Shown here: in pieces, positions 24,746-33,242 of the stretch | Layout: each line of letters opens with the position of its first letter | Position numbering within the stretch: position 1 is the first letter of the stretch | DNA from: Candidatus Woesearchaeota archaeon | GTDB lineage: Archaea > Nanobdellota > Nanobdellia > Woesearchaeales > UBA11576 | Reading direction: 5' to 3' | Length of the DNA: 64,000 nt | NCBI GenBank assembly: GCA_018668595.1 | Contig: JABJCP010000031.1 | Span: 24,964 to 88,963, forward strand | The notes under the pieces: generated by a model | What the model saw: only the letters and a program-made list of their open reading frames with translations | Told to the model about the DNA's origin: nothing | Databases searched by the model: none | Made by a program: the position numbers and the translations under genes

Positions 24746-25660
24746 CTAAACTTCTATCATAACCTTCCGCTCAGCAACATCAAGCACCAAGTGAATTATT
24801 TTAGATAAATGATAAAGAAGTTTAGTTTCATAAACATCATTTGTATGCATCTGTTTATCAATCATCGCAGATATTTTATCTTTTCTTTTAAGCAACTCAA
24901 GAGCACTATCATTATCAAATTTGTAATACAGTTTGTAAAAATAATCAAAAAACTCATTAACATGTTCAAACAATTTTAAATTACGCTTGTTGATTTCTTT
25001 AGTAAATTCATAATCTTCAAAATCCATGCAAAGTCGAGTATACTCATCACCAATATTTTCTAAACTCGAAATAATATAATGCATAGCATTAGTATCTGTA
25101 AAATTTTTATAACCTTTTTTGCTAAGTAATCTAAGACAAAAATTTGCAAATTTGTTTACATTCATATCTTGATAAAGCATATTACTTAATATTTGTTTAT
25201 CTTTTTTCTTTAAAGCATCAAGACTATCTTCTGCCATATTTTTCAACAATAAAAAAATTCTCCTAACCACAGTATCAAAATCCATATCTCCAGATCCCGT
25301 CATGTCTTTAATTAAACAACCTTTATCACTTTGCCGCATTATTGCCATTCCAAGTGAACTATCAACTACATTTTGAACAGCCCTAATATCTTCTGACTTT
25401 CCAAATATAATCTCAATCTCATCACATCCTTTTCTATATGCCGCAGTTATATATGCAAATATCAAGGTTTTATTAAGACCTGTAAGATCTATTTTGGCAG
25501 TTTTAATATCATATTCTTTTTCAGAAAAAAGTACCAAATTTGTTCCTTGCTCATCTATTTCTACCTCAGAGCCTGCAGATAATCCATATTTTTTAATCCA
25601 TTCTGCAGGAACAGTTAATGTAAGTGCATTATTTCCCTGTTTTACTAGTTTTCGCTTCAT
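24746..25660 (-). CDS. AbrB/SpoVT-PhoU two-domain regulator
   Basis: 304 residues from the preferred start. Residues 1-45 form a swapped-hairpin AbrB domain (KRKLVKQGNNALTLTVPAEWIKKYGL, SEVEIDEQGTNLVL). The rest is helical and resembles PhoU (LLLKNMAEDSLDALKKKDK, NIGDEYTRLC), which in archaea is often fused to AbrB and linked to phosphate uptake control. The TATA box at 25683-25691 lies about 27 bases from the ATG at 25660, supporting that start over the track start at 25678. No Pst transporter gene is nearby, so the target is unknown. Confidence 0.85.
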   Translation of the reverse strand: MKRKLVKQGNNALTLTVPAEWIKKYGLSAGSEVEIDEQGTNLVLFSEKEYDIKTAKIDLTGLNKTLIFAYITAAYRKGCDEIEIIFGKSEDIRAVQNVVDSSLGMAIMRQSDKGCLIKDMTGSGDMDFDTVVRRIFLLLKNMAEDSLDALKKKDKQILSNMLYQDMNVNKFANFCLRLLSKKGYKNFTDTNAMHYIISSLENIGDEYTRLCMDFEDYEFTKEINKRNLKLFEHVNEFFDYFYKLYYKFDNDSALELLKRKDKISAMIDKQMHTNDVYETKLLYHLSKIIHLVLDVAERKVMIEV

Positions 25661-25682
25661 ATCAATTAGTATACACAAACAA

Positions 25683-25691
25683 ATATATAAA
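25683..25691 (-). promoter_or_regulatory. TATA box of the AbrB-PhoU gene
   Basis: GTTTATATATTTG on the minus strand predicts transcription from about 25663, just before the ATG at 25660. Confidence 0.6.
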
Positions 25692-25801
25692 CATTTCGAT
25701 CTAATATAATTCTATAACATTATATATATTCTATAAACAAGTTATATAACAATTCCTGCTCAAATAAATACTATCAACATAAACCAATTAGGAGGAATAA
25801 T

Positions 25802-26938
25802 ATGAATCCAGAAAAAATTATTAAAGAAACTCTAAAAGGCGCAAAATGTGACAAGGTGCAAAAATACAAAAATCTAGCCATCGTACCAATATTAACTTCA
25901 GATTTTTATGAAATGGATTGGCATAAATTTGCAGAACATAATCCGCAACACGCAATGATTTTTGGTGAATTTAAAAGAGATCCAATAAATTATTTGACAT
26001 TAGAAGAAGCTCTTAAAGAAAATGTTTTAGAAATTCACGAAACTGGAAATGTTAATAATTTAGAAGTTAGAAACAAATCAGGTAAAGAAATTCTTGTTGT
26101 TAAAGGAGAATATGTAATCGGAGGTAAGCAAAATCGAATGATTACTGTTAATGCGATGCTTGATCCTAATGCAAAACGCATTCAAATTCCCGTACACTGT
26201 GTTGAGCAAGGAAGATGGTCTAGGCCTGGAACATTTCAAGCTCAAATGAGAAGAGTGAGTACTGCACCGTCAAGTTTGAGAAGTAAAACAATGAAATCAT
26301 TTAGCGGACAATCAGGTCAAAATCAAACTTGGTGCGGTGTTAGTGAAGTATTAGGAGATGTTGGCGTGAGATCAAATTCATCTGATTGCGACCAAGCTTT
26401 TGAAGGACGAAAAGAAGATATCTCGGATGTTGTAAAAAAATTCACATACTTCAAAGACAAACAAGTTGGTTGTGTTGCTGCAGTTAATACTGGACAAGAA
26501 ACTTATTTTTTCGTTGATATGTTTGATCAACCTAAAACAATGGAACAACAATATGAACGATTAATTACAAGCTATGCTATTGATTCATTAAGATATAATA
26601 CAGATTCTGTAAAATTTAGTAAAGCAGACGGTCAAAAATTAGTAAATGAATTGATGAGTGCAGATCCTAGAGTAAGTAATTCATTAAGTCTTGGAAAAGA
26701 TGTTGAATTAGAAAAAGGTCATCCTAATGAAATATATGGTGCTGCATTAGTCCATAAAGATGTAATGGTTTACTTAGGTGCTAACATTAAATTAGATTCA
26801 AACAACAACAGAACCCGAATGGATGGTCCAAATAGAAACAACAACACAAACCATGGAACTCCAAGAAATCAAGGATCTGCTTACACAACAGGGAATAGTA
26901 TGTTAATTAGTCGTGGCGATCTTTTCCGTCGAAGATAA
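25802..26938 (+). CDS. ARPP-1/DUF6569 family protein
   Basis: 378 residues. The block ILVVKGEYVIGGKQNRMI followed by IQIPVHCVEQGRW is the signature of the ARPP-1 (DUF6569) domain. Homologs typically have a GEE-x-GAKQNR motif and the C-V-E-x-G-R-W motif seen here. Some members are found beside ADP-ribosylation-related genes, but the biochemical role is not known. The last 50 residues are Asn-rich and low-complexity. A strong GGAGG precedes the ATG. The next gene on the strand, 207 bases on, belongs to another conserved family, and the gap is filled by a structured RNA element (26950-27118). Confidence 0.8.
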   Translation: MNPEKIIKETLKGAKCDKVQKYKNLAIVPILTSDFYEMDWHKFAEHNPQHAMIFGEFKRDPINYLTLEEALKENVLEIHETGNVNNLEVRNKSGKEILVVKGEYVIGGKQNRMITVNAMLDPNAKRIQIPVHCVEQGRWSRPGTFQAQMRRVSTAPSSLRSKTMKSFSGQSGQNQTWCGVSEVLGDVGVRSNSSDCDQAFEGRKEDISDVVKKFTYFKDKQVGCVAAVNTGQETYFFVDMFDQPKTMEQQYERLITSYAIDSLRYNTDSVKFSKADGQKLVNELMSADPRVSNSLSLGKDVELEKGHPNEIYGAALVHKDVMVYLGANIKLDSNNNRTRMDGPNRNNNTNHGTPRNQGSAYTTGNSMLISRGDLFRRR

Positions 26939-26949
26939 ACAAAAAAATC

Positions 26950-27118
26950 GTAGCACTGCTTTGGCATATAGTTGAACATTCATTGTTCAATTTTTTCGAG
27001 CATTGCTCGATGTTGTCAGTAACTTGTTACTGATGTATTGCAGAAAATGACCTGATTTTTGCAAGGTCATTTTCGTTAAGTAATTTTCATAGAAAATTAT
27101 AAACTGCCGCAGTGCTAC
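26950..27118 (+). ncRNA. Structured RNA element, copy 1 (five hairpins inside a closing stem)
   Basis: A perfect 10-bp closing stem GTAGCACTGC/GCAGTGCTAC continues inward as GGCA (26963-26966)/TGCC (27105-27108). Inside are five hairpins: TTGAACA/TGTTCAA; TCGAGC-att-GCTCGA; TCAGTAA-CTTG-TTACTGA; GAAAATGACCT-GATTTTTGCA-AGGTCATTTTC (11 bp); and TAATTTTC-ata-GAAAATTA (8 bp). A second element at 33532-33702 has the same order, the same CTTG hairpin and nearly the same 10-base loop on a different stem. It lies between two codirectional genes and has no coding potential. The strand is assumed from the flanking genes and the CTTG tetraloop. Confidence 0.8.
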
Positions 27119-27145
27119 TAAAAAAAGAATTTGAGGTACTAAAAA

Positions 27146-28120
27146 ATGAAACAGAACAAAATGCCGCCTCCGCGCAAATCAGGAATTACTATCGGAGACT
27201 TCACTGTAAATTTTGTTAGAACTTGCAGAGTGCTTGAAGGAAAAGTTAATGCTCTTCCCGCAGGACTTGGAAATTTTCCAGTCTATAATAATGTAGATTT
27301 TAAATCTGCAATTCCTAGTGACTGGAATCCAGAAGGCTTTTTTATGCCAATGTATACTCAAGAAGCTTTGTGGTTAAATTTTCCAAAAAGTTTCCAAGAA
27401 AACAAGCTTCCAAGTGCTGCAATAATTGCTGCAGGAAACATTAATGCAGTTACATGTAAACAAATTCAATTAAAAAAGAATGGAACTCTTGATATGCAAC
27501 TTGAAGAAACTCAAAATTATGTTGTTGTTCCTCCTCAGCCTTGGCTCGACGGATGGAAAGACAAAGATGATAAAATTTATCAGTTTGTTGCAGCGCAGAT
27601 GGGTTCTGGTCAAACTGTTGAAAGCCAAATTACTGGCGAAGAAAAATTTGGAGGAATTCAAATTGCAGTTTTTGAAAGCTTAAAAAAATACCACGACGAT
27701 CTAAAACCTCTACAGCGACCTAGAGAACATACGCTTGGATTAAAAAATTCATTTGAAAGTTATTCAGGTAATAGTCTAGGATCTATGCTTTATTGTTGCA
27801 ATGCAAAATCTGCTACAAAAAATCTTTCTGCAAGTCCTCGATCAATGGGTCTTGGCAGAGGTGGAGAAATTAAACAAAAGATTTACCCAGATTCACACGG
27901 ACTTCATGTTTGGAAGAAAAGTCCTACTGGAATTATTCAACTTTACATGGTTAATAGTGAAGACTTCAAACAAATCACTAGTCAAGCACCACCACCAACT
28001 CCAGTAACACACGAGCTTTACCAAAAACAAGGCATTCCTTGGTTTGAACTTCCCGACGTTAAAATGGGAGACACACAAGGAAGTGATATTTTCAAAGATT
28101 TAAACTCTGTAAAATATTAA
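27146..28120 (+). CDS. Conserved protein with VVPPQPWLDG motif
   Basis: 324 residues. It resembles a conserved family, common in actinobacteria among others, recognisable by MYTQEALWLNF, AAGNINAVTCKQI, NYVVVPPQPWLDGW, FVAAQMGSGQTVESQITG and GGIQIAVFE. It is usually annotated as hypothetical and no activity is established. A GAGGT ribosome site is right before the ATG. It sits just after the structured RNA element, and the ARPP-1/DUF6569 gene lies upstream, so the three probably share a transcript. The family appears soluble here: there are no transmembrane helices. Confidence 0.7.
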   Translation: MKQNKMPPPRKSGITIGDFTVNFVRTCRVLEGKVNALPAGLGNFPVYNNVDFKSAIPSDWNPEGFFMPMYTQEALWLNFPKSFQENKLPSAAIIAAGNINAVTCKQIQLKKNGTLDMQLEETQNYVVVPPQPWLDGWKDKDDKIYQFVAAQMGSGQTVESQITGEEKFGGIQIAVFESLKKYHDDLKPLQRPREHTLGLKNSFESYSGNSLGSMLYCCNAKSATKNLSASPRSMGLGRGGEIKQKIYPDSHGLHVWKKSPTGIIQLYMVNSEDFKQITSQAPPPTPVTHELYQKQGIPWFELPDVKMGDTQGSDIFKDLNSVKY

Positions 28121-28203
28121 ATTTAAAAATTTACAATTTAAATTTTTTTATTTTGATTTTTATTAATTGTTTATTAAATTTAGAGGTGAGAGGGGAAAAC
28201 AAA

Positions 28204-28521
28204 GTGAGATATAAATTAAGACATACTAAAAAATTAGAAAATATAGTTGATACTACAAAAAAATTATATAATACTCAACCTAAATCTAACAAAAAAAATC
28301 CCTGGACCAAGATTAAAAAAGGACAGCAGGTTTGCGCAGTCGGAATGATATGTCTTGGCAGCATGCATGGAGTAGAAGGTGCAAACATAATCGCAGAAAG
28401 GTTAGATATGAATTATTTAACATATCCTATCATAGCAATAGTAATGTATAGTGCTATCACACTTAGTATTGTAAGCTATAAAGGAATTGGAGAATATTAT
28501 GAAACCAGGTATGGAAAATAG
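28204..28521 (+). CDS. Small two-helix membrane protein, unknown
   Basis: 105 residues if the GTG at 28204 is used; AGAGGGG lies 8 bases upstream. The track start at 28153 is a TTG without a ribosome site. The N-terminal half is basic (KLRHTKKLENIVD), followed by two hydrophobic segments (VCAVGMICLGSMHG and YPIIAIVMYSAITLSIV). No function is recognised. It closes the plus-strand run before the convergent fibrillarin cluster. Confidence 0.5.
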   Translation: MRYKLRHTKKLENIVDTTKKLYNTQPKSNKKNPWTKIKKGQQVCAVGMICLGSMHGVEGANIIAERLDMNYLTYPIIAIVMYSAITLSIVSYKGIGEYYETRYGK

Positions 28522-28534
28522 ACACTACACTATA

Positions 28535-28654
28535 TTAATAATTTTCCCACCATTTTAAAAATTTTTCTTTAGAAATAATTGGTGCTTTAAACGGGGGAAT
28601 AAATGTTTCAAGAGTTATTGTTCCATCATAACCATATTTTTTTAATATTTTAAT
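28535..28654 (-). pseudogene. Remnant of a sugar-isomerase/AP-endonuclease-like TIM-barrel C-terminus
   Basis: Directly after the fibrillarin stop, another minus-strand frame stays open for 39 codons (IKILKKYGYDGTITLE, then FIPPFKAP and KFLKWWENY) and ends at a stop. KKYGYDGTITLE is typical of the last strand of xylose-isomerase-like epimerases. No ATG, GTG or TTG opens the frame, and upstream it runs into fibrillarin coding sequence. It looks like the tail of a gene whose body was lost in a rearrangement. Translation through frameshifting is a less likely alternative. Confidence 0.45.
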
Positions 28655-29328
28655 TATTTTTTCTTTACAACAAACACACAATGATCTTTTTCTAATGGAT
28701 CGAGTTCTTTGAAATCTACTACAACTAATGTTTTTTCGAGTTCTTCACGTACTTCTCTAAAAACTTGACGAGGTTTTCTTGCAACATCTATGCTTCTTGA
28801 TTTTACCGCATATATTCCAAAGCCCTCTTTTTTCAAATAAGTTTTACAGTTTTTCATAAATATTTCTGTTTGATTTCTTTGAGCCACGTCTTGAAATACA
28901 CAATCTACTGAGCTCATTAAATGTAAATATGTTTTTGGTTGACTAGCGTCTGCAAGTATGGGCATTACATTTTTTCTATCTTCGCACAAAAACACTAACT
29001 CCCTTGTTGTACGCGGTGCAAAATCTAATGCAAATACAAATCCTTCAGGTCCTACAATATCAGATACGTGTGAAACAGTAGTTCCAGTACTAGCGCCTAA
29101 ATAAAGAACAATACTTCCAGGATATATTCCAATTTGAGATACTCCTTTTACAAGTCCAGCACCCAGTTTTGATCTTTGAGGATCCCAAAGTCTATACTCC
29201 GCACCGCCATCTCTAATTAAATCTTCTCCATAAACAGACTTGCCTTTAACTAAATTCTTTGTTAAGAATTTTTTCCTTTTACCGTCGGTAAAATATATTC
29301 CTTTTAATTTATGTTCTTTAATTCTCAT
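28654..29328 (-). CDS. flpA: Fibrillarin (C/D-box RNP 2'-O-methyltransferase)
   Basis: 224 residues. It is the catalytic subunit of box C/D ribonucleoproteins, which 2'-O-methylate rRNA and tRNA. Archaeal fibrillarin features: YGEDLIRDGGAEYRLWDPQRSKLGA, SAM site VLYLGASTGTTVSHVSDIVG, FALDFAPRTTREL, DVAQRNQTEIF, and a KSRSIDVARKP segment with the catalytic-region Lys. It lies directly downstream of nop5, its structural partner, as in most archaea. L7Ae and the guide RNAs are not in the window. Confidence 0.94.
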   Translation of the reverse strand: MRIKEHKLKGIYFTDGKRKKFLTKNLVKGKSVYGEDLIRDGGAEYRLWDPQRSKLGAGLVKGVSQIGIYPGSIVLYLGASTGTTVSHVSDIVGPEGFVFALDFAPRTTRELVFLCEDRKNVMPILADASQPKTYLHLMSSVDCVFQDVAQRNQTEIFMKNCKTYLKKEGFGIYAVKSRSIDVARKPRQVFREVREELEKTLVVVDFKELDPLEKDHCVFVVKKK

Positions 29329-29409
29329 TTTATTTCAAATTTATAATCATTTAATATTTTTTAATAGTTAAATTTCAATAATTAAATTTTAATAATTAAA
29401 TTTTAATAA

Positions 29410-30408
29410 TTAATTTTCAAGTTTTAATTTGTCCTGAATTTCTTTTTTTAATTTATCTCCAATAAATTCTCCTTTAAAATAATCTACTTTCACAGCAATA
29501 GATATTTTATCAGCAAGCAGTCTTGCAGCTCGTGCTTTAATATCTTTTTTTGCACCAGTTACAAAAGGGTGATTAATTAGTATTCCATATTTTGGACAAC
29601 GAGCACCGGTTTTTATATGTCTAAATAATGCTTTTTCTGCACCGAGAAGTTGTATTGTTGATGCAGGAAATAAACTTAATTTTTCAAGTCCTCCTGCTAA
29701 ACTAACTAACTTACCTCCAATCATAGGACCACAAATTGCAAGAACATTAGGTGCTTCTTTTTTCATCAATTCATCAACATATTCTTTTTGATCTTCTTTT
29801 AATTTTCCAAGTTCAATTAATTGTTGGGCAACTCTTCGTAAAGCTAATAAATCATTATTATTTAAATCAATTCCCATTGATAATTCTATATTTAATTCTC
29901 TAAGTAATTCTTCTTTTGATTTTTTAAGAAGAATTTCTGCAAATTTTTCATGATCTGAAATAGTTCGTTCAAATTCAGGATTATAAAGTCCATACCATTC
30001 TCGAAGACGTTTGCCTAAATTGTTCATTATTTTATCTAGTTCGTCTATTTGATTCATTGCTTGTACAATTAATGCATCTTTTTTTACATCTTCAGATATT
30101 TTCTTTTTTACTAATCGAAGTGTTTTTGATTTTATTTCATTCAAAAACTTTTTTTCGCGAAAGTACGCAAGTATTTTAAGAGGGACATAAGATTTTCCAT
30201 TTGATTTTCCAAGCCCATATCCTGTTGAATTTCCAACTATTTTACCATCATATTTTTCAGCAAGTTGTTTTTCTTCATCAATAAGCTTGCCATTTTCGAG
30301 TTTTAGAATTCTAGAATAATCATCTTCAGAAAATAACAACTTATCTTCTACTTCAAACTGGTCATTAAATACCCATACCCCCAGTATATTTGCATAAATA
30401 TAGTTCAT
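29410..30408 (-). CDS. nop5: Nop5 (Nop56/58-like C/D-box RNP scaffold)
   Basis: 332 residues from the preferred start. Nop5 bridges L7Ae-bound guide RNA and fibrillarin. There is an N-terminal fibrillarin-binding domain, a coiled-coil region (SEDVKKDALIVQAMNQIDELDKIMNNL) and the Nop domain with GPMIGGKLVSLAGGLEKL, then GAEKALFRHIKTGARCPKYG. The track start at 30456 would overlap the upstream CYTH gene by 23 bases and adds 16 residues without family support, so the ATG at 30408 (MNYIYANILGVWVF) is preferred. Confidence 0.93.
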   Translation of the reverse strand: MNYIYANILGVWVFNDQFEVEDKLLFSEDDYSRILKLENGKLIDEEKQLAEKYDGKIVGNSTGYGLGKSNGKSYVPLKILAYFREKKFLNEIKSKTLRLVKKKISEDVKKDALIVQAMNQIDELDKIMNNLGKRLREWYGLYNPEFERTISDHEKFAEILLKKSKEELLRELNIELSMGIDLNNNDLLALRRVAQQLIELGKLKEDQKEYVDELMKKEAPNVLAICGPMIGGKLVSLAGGLEKLSLFPASTIQLLGAEKALFRHIKTGARCPKYGILINHPFVTGAKKDIKARAARLLADKISIAVKVDYFKGEFIGDKLKKEIQDKLKLEN

Positions 30409-30433
30409 ATTTCTCAAAACCACACTACTATTT

Positions 30434-30988
30434 TTAAAACTTTTGCTCCTCAACACTAATTAGACTCTTAATATACATATTATCCATCATTTTTTGATAA
30501 ATATCTGCATTTAGTTCATCTAAACCAAGCAATTCTAACACATCAATCACAACTCTTTCAAACTCATCAATTTTCGAAGCATCATTTGTTAATGCCTCTA
30601 CTTCAACAATCATTCCCAAAAAATCTATTTTATTGAGTTCAATCTTAAGACCTTTAAATGAATAAGTCAATCGTTCTGTTTTTATTCGAGAGCACTTATC
30701 AAATCCTTTAGTCTTCAAATCTAAAATTAAATCATTAAGATTGCATAAACTCTCTTGAGTTTCGGTTTCTTCTCGTGCAACATCATTATAATCTCCAGAC
30801 TTATGTGTAACAACAAAAAAATCCTTGCCTTCAAAAACTCGAATTCTTAAAAAATAAGGTTCTCTAAATAAATAAGATACCATATTTTTAGAATCAACAA
30901 AAATAGCATTTGAATCTAACCACTTTTTTACTCTCTCAAATTCTGCTTCATTTGTTAATAAACTTCGTTTTTCAATTTCATAAGTCAT
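30434..30988 (-). CDS. CYTH-domain protein (class IV adenylate cyclase-like)
   Basis: 184 residues. CYTH enzymes act on triphosphate-bearing substrates such as ATP, polyphosphate or thiamine triphosphate in a beta-tunnel. The N-terminal YEIEKR matches the ExExK signature only partly. FLRIRVFEGKDFFVVTHKSG, TETQESL, RIKTERLTYSFKGLKIELNKIDFLG and MIVEVEAL follow the CyaB/thiamine-triphosphatase strand pattern. It is upstream of and near nop5. The substrate is not determinable from sequence. Confidence 0.75.
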   Translation of the reverse strand: MTYEIEKRSLLTNEAEFERVKKWLDSNAIFVDSKNMVSYLFREPYFLRIRVFEGKDFFVVTHKSGDYNDVAREETETQESLCNLNDLILDLKTKGFDKCSRIKTERLTYSFKGLKIELNKIDFLGMIVEVEALTNDASKIDEFERVVIDVLELLGLDELNADIYQKMMDNMYIKSLISVEEQKF

Positions 30989-31082
30989 AAAATCAATAAA
31001 AAAAGGTTTAATATATAAAATAAACTCTTAGAACACTTAAAAACCAAAAATACTGATTTTCTATCTCCCAGTAACAAGAAAA

Positions 31083-31092
31083 CTTTTTAAAC
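31083..31092 (+). promoter_or_regulatory. TATA box of the ferredoxin oxidoreductase operon
   Basis: AACTTTTTAAACAT predicts a start of transcription near 31112. That is downstream of the track ATG at 31101 and supports the ATG at 31128. Confidence 0.5.
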
Positions 31093-31127
31093 ATATCGTC
31101 ATGAAATATAATAAATCCAACTATAAA

Positions 31128-31673
31128 ATGGCTGAAATCAAAGAAATCAGGATTCATGGCAGGGGTGGTCAAGGTGCAGTTACTTATGCTCAACTACTTG
31201 CAATTTCATCTTTCTATGAGGGTTTTGAAACTCAAGCATTTCCAAAATTTGGTGTTGAGCGCAGAGGTGCTCCTGTTGAAGCATACTGCAGAATATCCAA
31301 AAAAACAATTAATTTAAGATCTCAAGTTTATAATCCTGAAATTATAGTAGTTCTTGATTCTTCTTTATTAGAATCTATTGATATTTGCAAAGGTATGCAA
31401 AGTGGAGGAATTTTAATTGTTAACACTTCTAAAAAACTTCCAAACGAATATCATACTCACAAAGTTTTTACAGTAGATGCATCTCATATCGCACTTGAAA
31501 TTTTCAAAAAAGATATTGTTAATACTGCAATGCTTGGAGCATATGCATCTGTTACAAAAGAACTTTCATTAAAGTCAATTTTCAAAGCATTAGAAGAAAG
31601 ATTTAAGCGTCGTCCAGATCTTATTGAAAAAAATAAACGCGCAGTTAGTGCAGTGTATCATTTGATTCAATAA
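31128..31673 (+). CDS. porG: 2-oxoacid:ferredoxin oxidoreductase gamma subunit
   Basis: 181 residues from the preferred start. It is the gamma component of pyruvate (or a related 2-oxoacid):ferredoxin oxidoreductase, which makes acyl-CoA and reduced ferredoxin. Family features: IRIHGRGGQGAVTYAQLLA near the N-terminus, FPKFGVERRGAPVEAYCRIS, and NTAMLGAYASVTKELSL. It leads an operon with delta, alpha and beta genes. Start at 31128 (MAEIKEIRIHG) is chosen because of the TATA box position. Confidence 0.92.
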   Translation: MAEIKEIRIHGRGGQGAVTYAQLLAISSFYEGFETQAFPKFGVERRGAPVEAYCRISKKTINLRSQVYNPEIIVVLDSSLLESIDICKGMQSGGILIVNTSKKLPNEYHTHKVFTVDASHIALEIFKKDIVNTAMLGAYASVTKELSLKSIFKALEERFKRRPDLIEKNKRAVSAVYHLIQ

Positions 31674-31705
31674 AAAAAATCATCAAATACAAAAATGAGA
31701 AAAAT
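31672..31705 (+). repeat. 34-bp direct repeat, copy 1 (spans the porD start)
   Basis: AAAAAAAATCATCAAATACAAAAATGAGAAAAAT recurs at 33243-33276 with one difference (ATG becomes ATA). This copy includes the porD start codon and the first codons. Confidence 0.6.
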
Positions 31706-32042
31706 AAAAAAGAAAACAACAACAAAAAGCATCAAACCTGTGAAAAAAATAAAAAGTAAACCAAAAAAGAAACAGGAACTTAAAATTAGCGTAGGTGCTG
31801 CAGTTCTTACACCTGGCTCGTCGATAAAACATAAAACAGGAGATTGGAGATCTATGTATCCCGATTGGGATAAAAAAAAATGCACTCAGTGCATGGCTTG
31901 TTGGATGTATTGTCCTGATGATTCAATTCCTGTAAAAAATAAAAAACGTATTGAAACAGATCTTGATTTTTGCAAAGGTTGCGGTATTTGTGCCAAAGAA
32001 TGTATTTTTGGAGCAATCGAAATGAAAAAAGAAAAAAAATAA
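31695..32042 (+). CDS. porD: 2-oxoacid:ferredoxin oxidoreductase delta subunit (2x4Fe-4S ferredoxin)
   Basis: 115 residues. Two CxxCxxCxxxC clusters (CTQCMACWMYCP and CKGCGICAKEC) bind two [4Fe-4S] centres that carry electrons from the thiamine site to ferredoxin. An N-terminal Lys-rich extension of about 35 residues (KKKTTTKSIKPVKK) is longer than usual for the family. It lies 22 bases after the gamma gene and 20 bases before the alpha gene. Confidence 0.92.
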   Translation: MRKIKKKTTTKSIKPVKKIKSKPKKKQELKISVGAAVLTPGSSIKHKTGDWRSMYPDWDKKKCTQCMACWMYCPDDSIPVKNKKRIETDLDFCKGCGICAKECIFGAIEMKKEKK

Positions 32043-32061
32043 AAAAATGAGGAATGAATAA

Positions 32062-33219
32062 ATGCCAAGAAAAGTTATTGAAGCATCAACTGCAGTGGCA
32101 GAGGCTGTAAAATTTTGTAAACCTGCAGTTATTCCTATGTATCCAATTACTCCTCAGACCCATATAGTTGAAAGAATTTCAGAATTCATAAACGACGGGG
32201 ATTTAGATTCTGAAATGATTCATGTTGAAAGTGAACATTCTGCCCTTAGTGCTGCTATTGGATCATCTGCAACAGGAGTAAGAACATACACTGCGACCGC
32301 TTCTCAAGGTTTAGCATTAATGCATGAAGTTTTGTTTGTCGCTTCAGGTATGCGACTCCCTATTGTTATGAATGTTGCAAACCGCGCTTTGTCTGCTCCA
32401 ATTAATATTTGGAATGATCATTCAGATTCCATGGCTGCACGAGATTCCAGTTGGATTCAACTTTATGTTGAGTCTGCTCAAGAAGCTTTTGATACAACTA
32501 TTCAAGCATTTAAAATTGCAGAAAATAAAAAAGTTCTTCTTCCAATCATGGTTTGCCTTGATGGTTTTACTTTAAGTCATGTTTATGAACCTGTGGACTT
32601 GCCTCAACAAAGTAAAGTTAATGGTTATCTTCCAAAATATAAACCCTCAAACATTCTCGACGTGAAAAAACCAGTTTCGTTAGGACCTATTGGTTATCCT
32701 GATTCATTTATGCATTTCAAAAAAGCTCAACAAGATGCTATGGACAATGCACTTAAAATTATAAAAAAATCAAATTCAGAATTCAAAACTAGATTTAAAA
32801 GAAGTTATGGTAATGGTTTGATCGAAACATACAATTTAAAGGGTGCTAAATTTGCAATTGTTTGTGCAGGTTCTATTTGTGGCACTACAAGAGTGGCAGT
32901 TGATGAGCTTAGAAAGCAAGGCATAAAAGTAGGTTTAATAAAAATAAAATGCTTTAGACCATTTCCTAAAGAAGATATTATTGCAGCATGTAAAAAATTA
33001 ACAGGAGTTGCAGTTATTGATCGAGCAGTATCATTTGGTTTTGAAGGACCTATGTTTACAGATTTAAAAGCTGCAATTTTCAATGAAAAAAAGAAACCTT
33101 TAATACATTCATTTATTGCAGGTCTTGGTGGTCGTGACGTCACAAAAAATGATATGCTAACTATATTCAAAAAAATCTCAAAAACTAAAAAACCAATTAC
33201 AGAGTGGTTATTAGATTAA
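32062..33219 (+). CDS. porA: 2-oxoacid:ferredoxin oxidoreductase alpha subunit
   Basis: 385 residues. The alpha subunit pairs with beta around thiamine diphosphate. YPITPQTHIVERISEF, VESEHSALSAAIGSSATGVRTYTATASQGL, and NRALSAPINIWNDHSDSMAARD are typical of pyruvate:ferredoxin oxidoreductases, so pyruvate is the most likely substrate, as against 2-oxoglutarate or indolepyruvate. It is followed by a small zinc-ribbon gene and the structured RNA, and only then by the beta gene, which is an unusual separation. Confidence 0.92.
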   Translation: MPRKVIEASTAVAEAVKFCKPAVIPMYPITPQTHIVERISEFINDGDLDSEMIHVESEHSALSAAIGSSATGVRTYTATASQGLALMHEVLFVASGMRLPIVMNVANRALSAPINIWNDHSDSMAARDSSWIQLYVESAQEAFDTTIQAFKIAENKKVLLPIMVCLDGFTLSHVYEPVDLPQQSKVNGYLPKYKPSNILDVKKPVSLGPIGYPDSFMHFKKAQQDAMDNALKIIKKSNSEFKTRFKRSYGNGLIETYNLKGAKFAIVCAGSICGTTRVAVDELRKQGIKVGLIKIKCFRPFPKEDIIAACKKLTGVAVIDRAVSFGFEGPMFTDLKAAIFNEKKKPLIHSFIAGLGGRDVTKNDMLTIFKKISKTKKPITEWLLD

Positions 33220-33242
33220 ACAAATCAAATTATTTGATAAAC

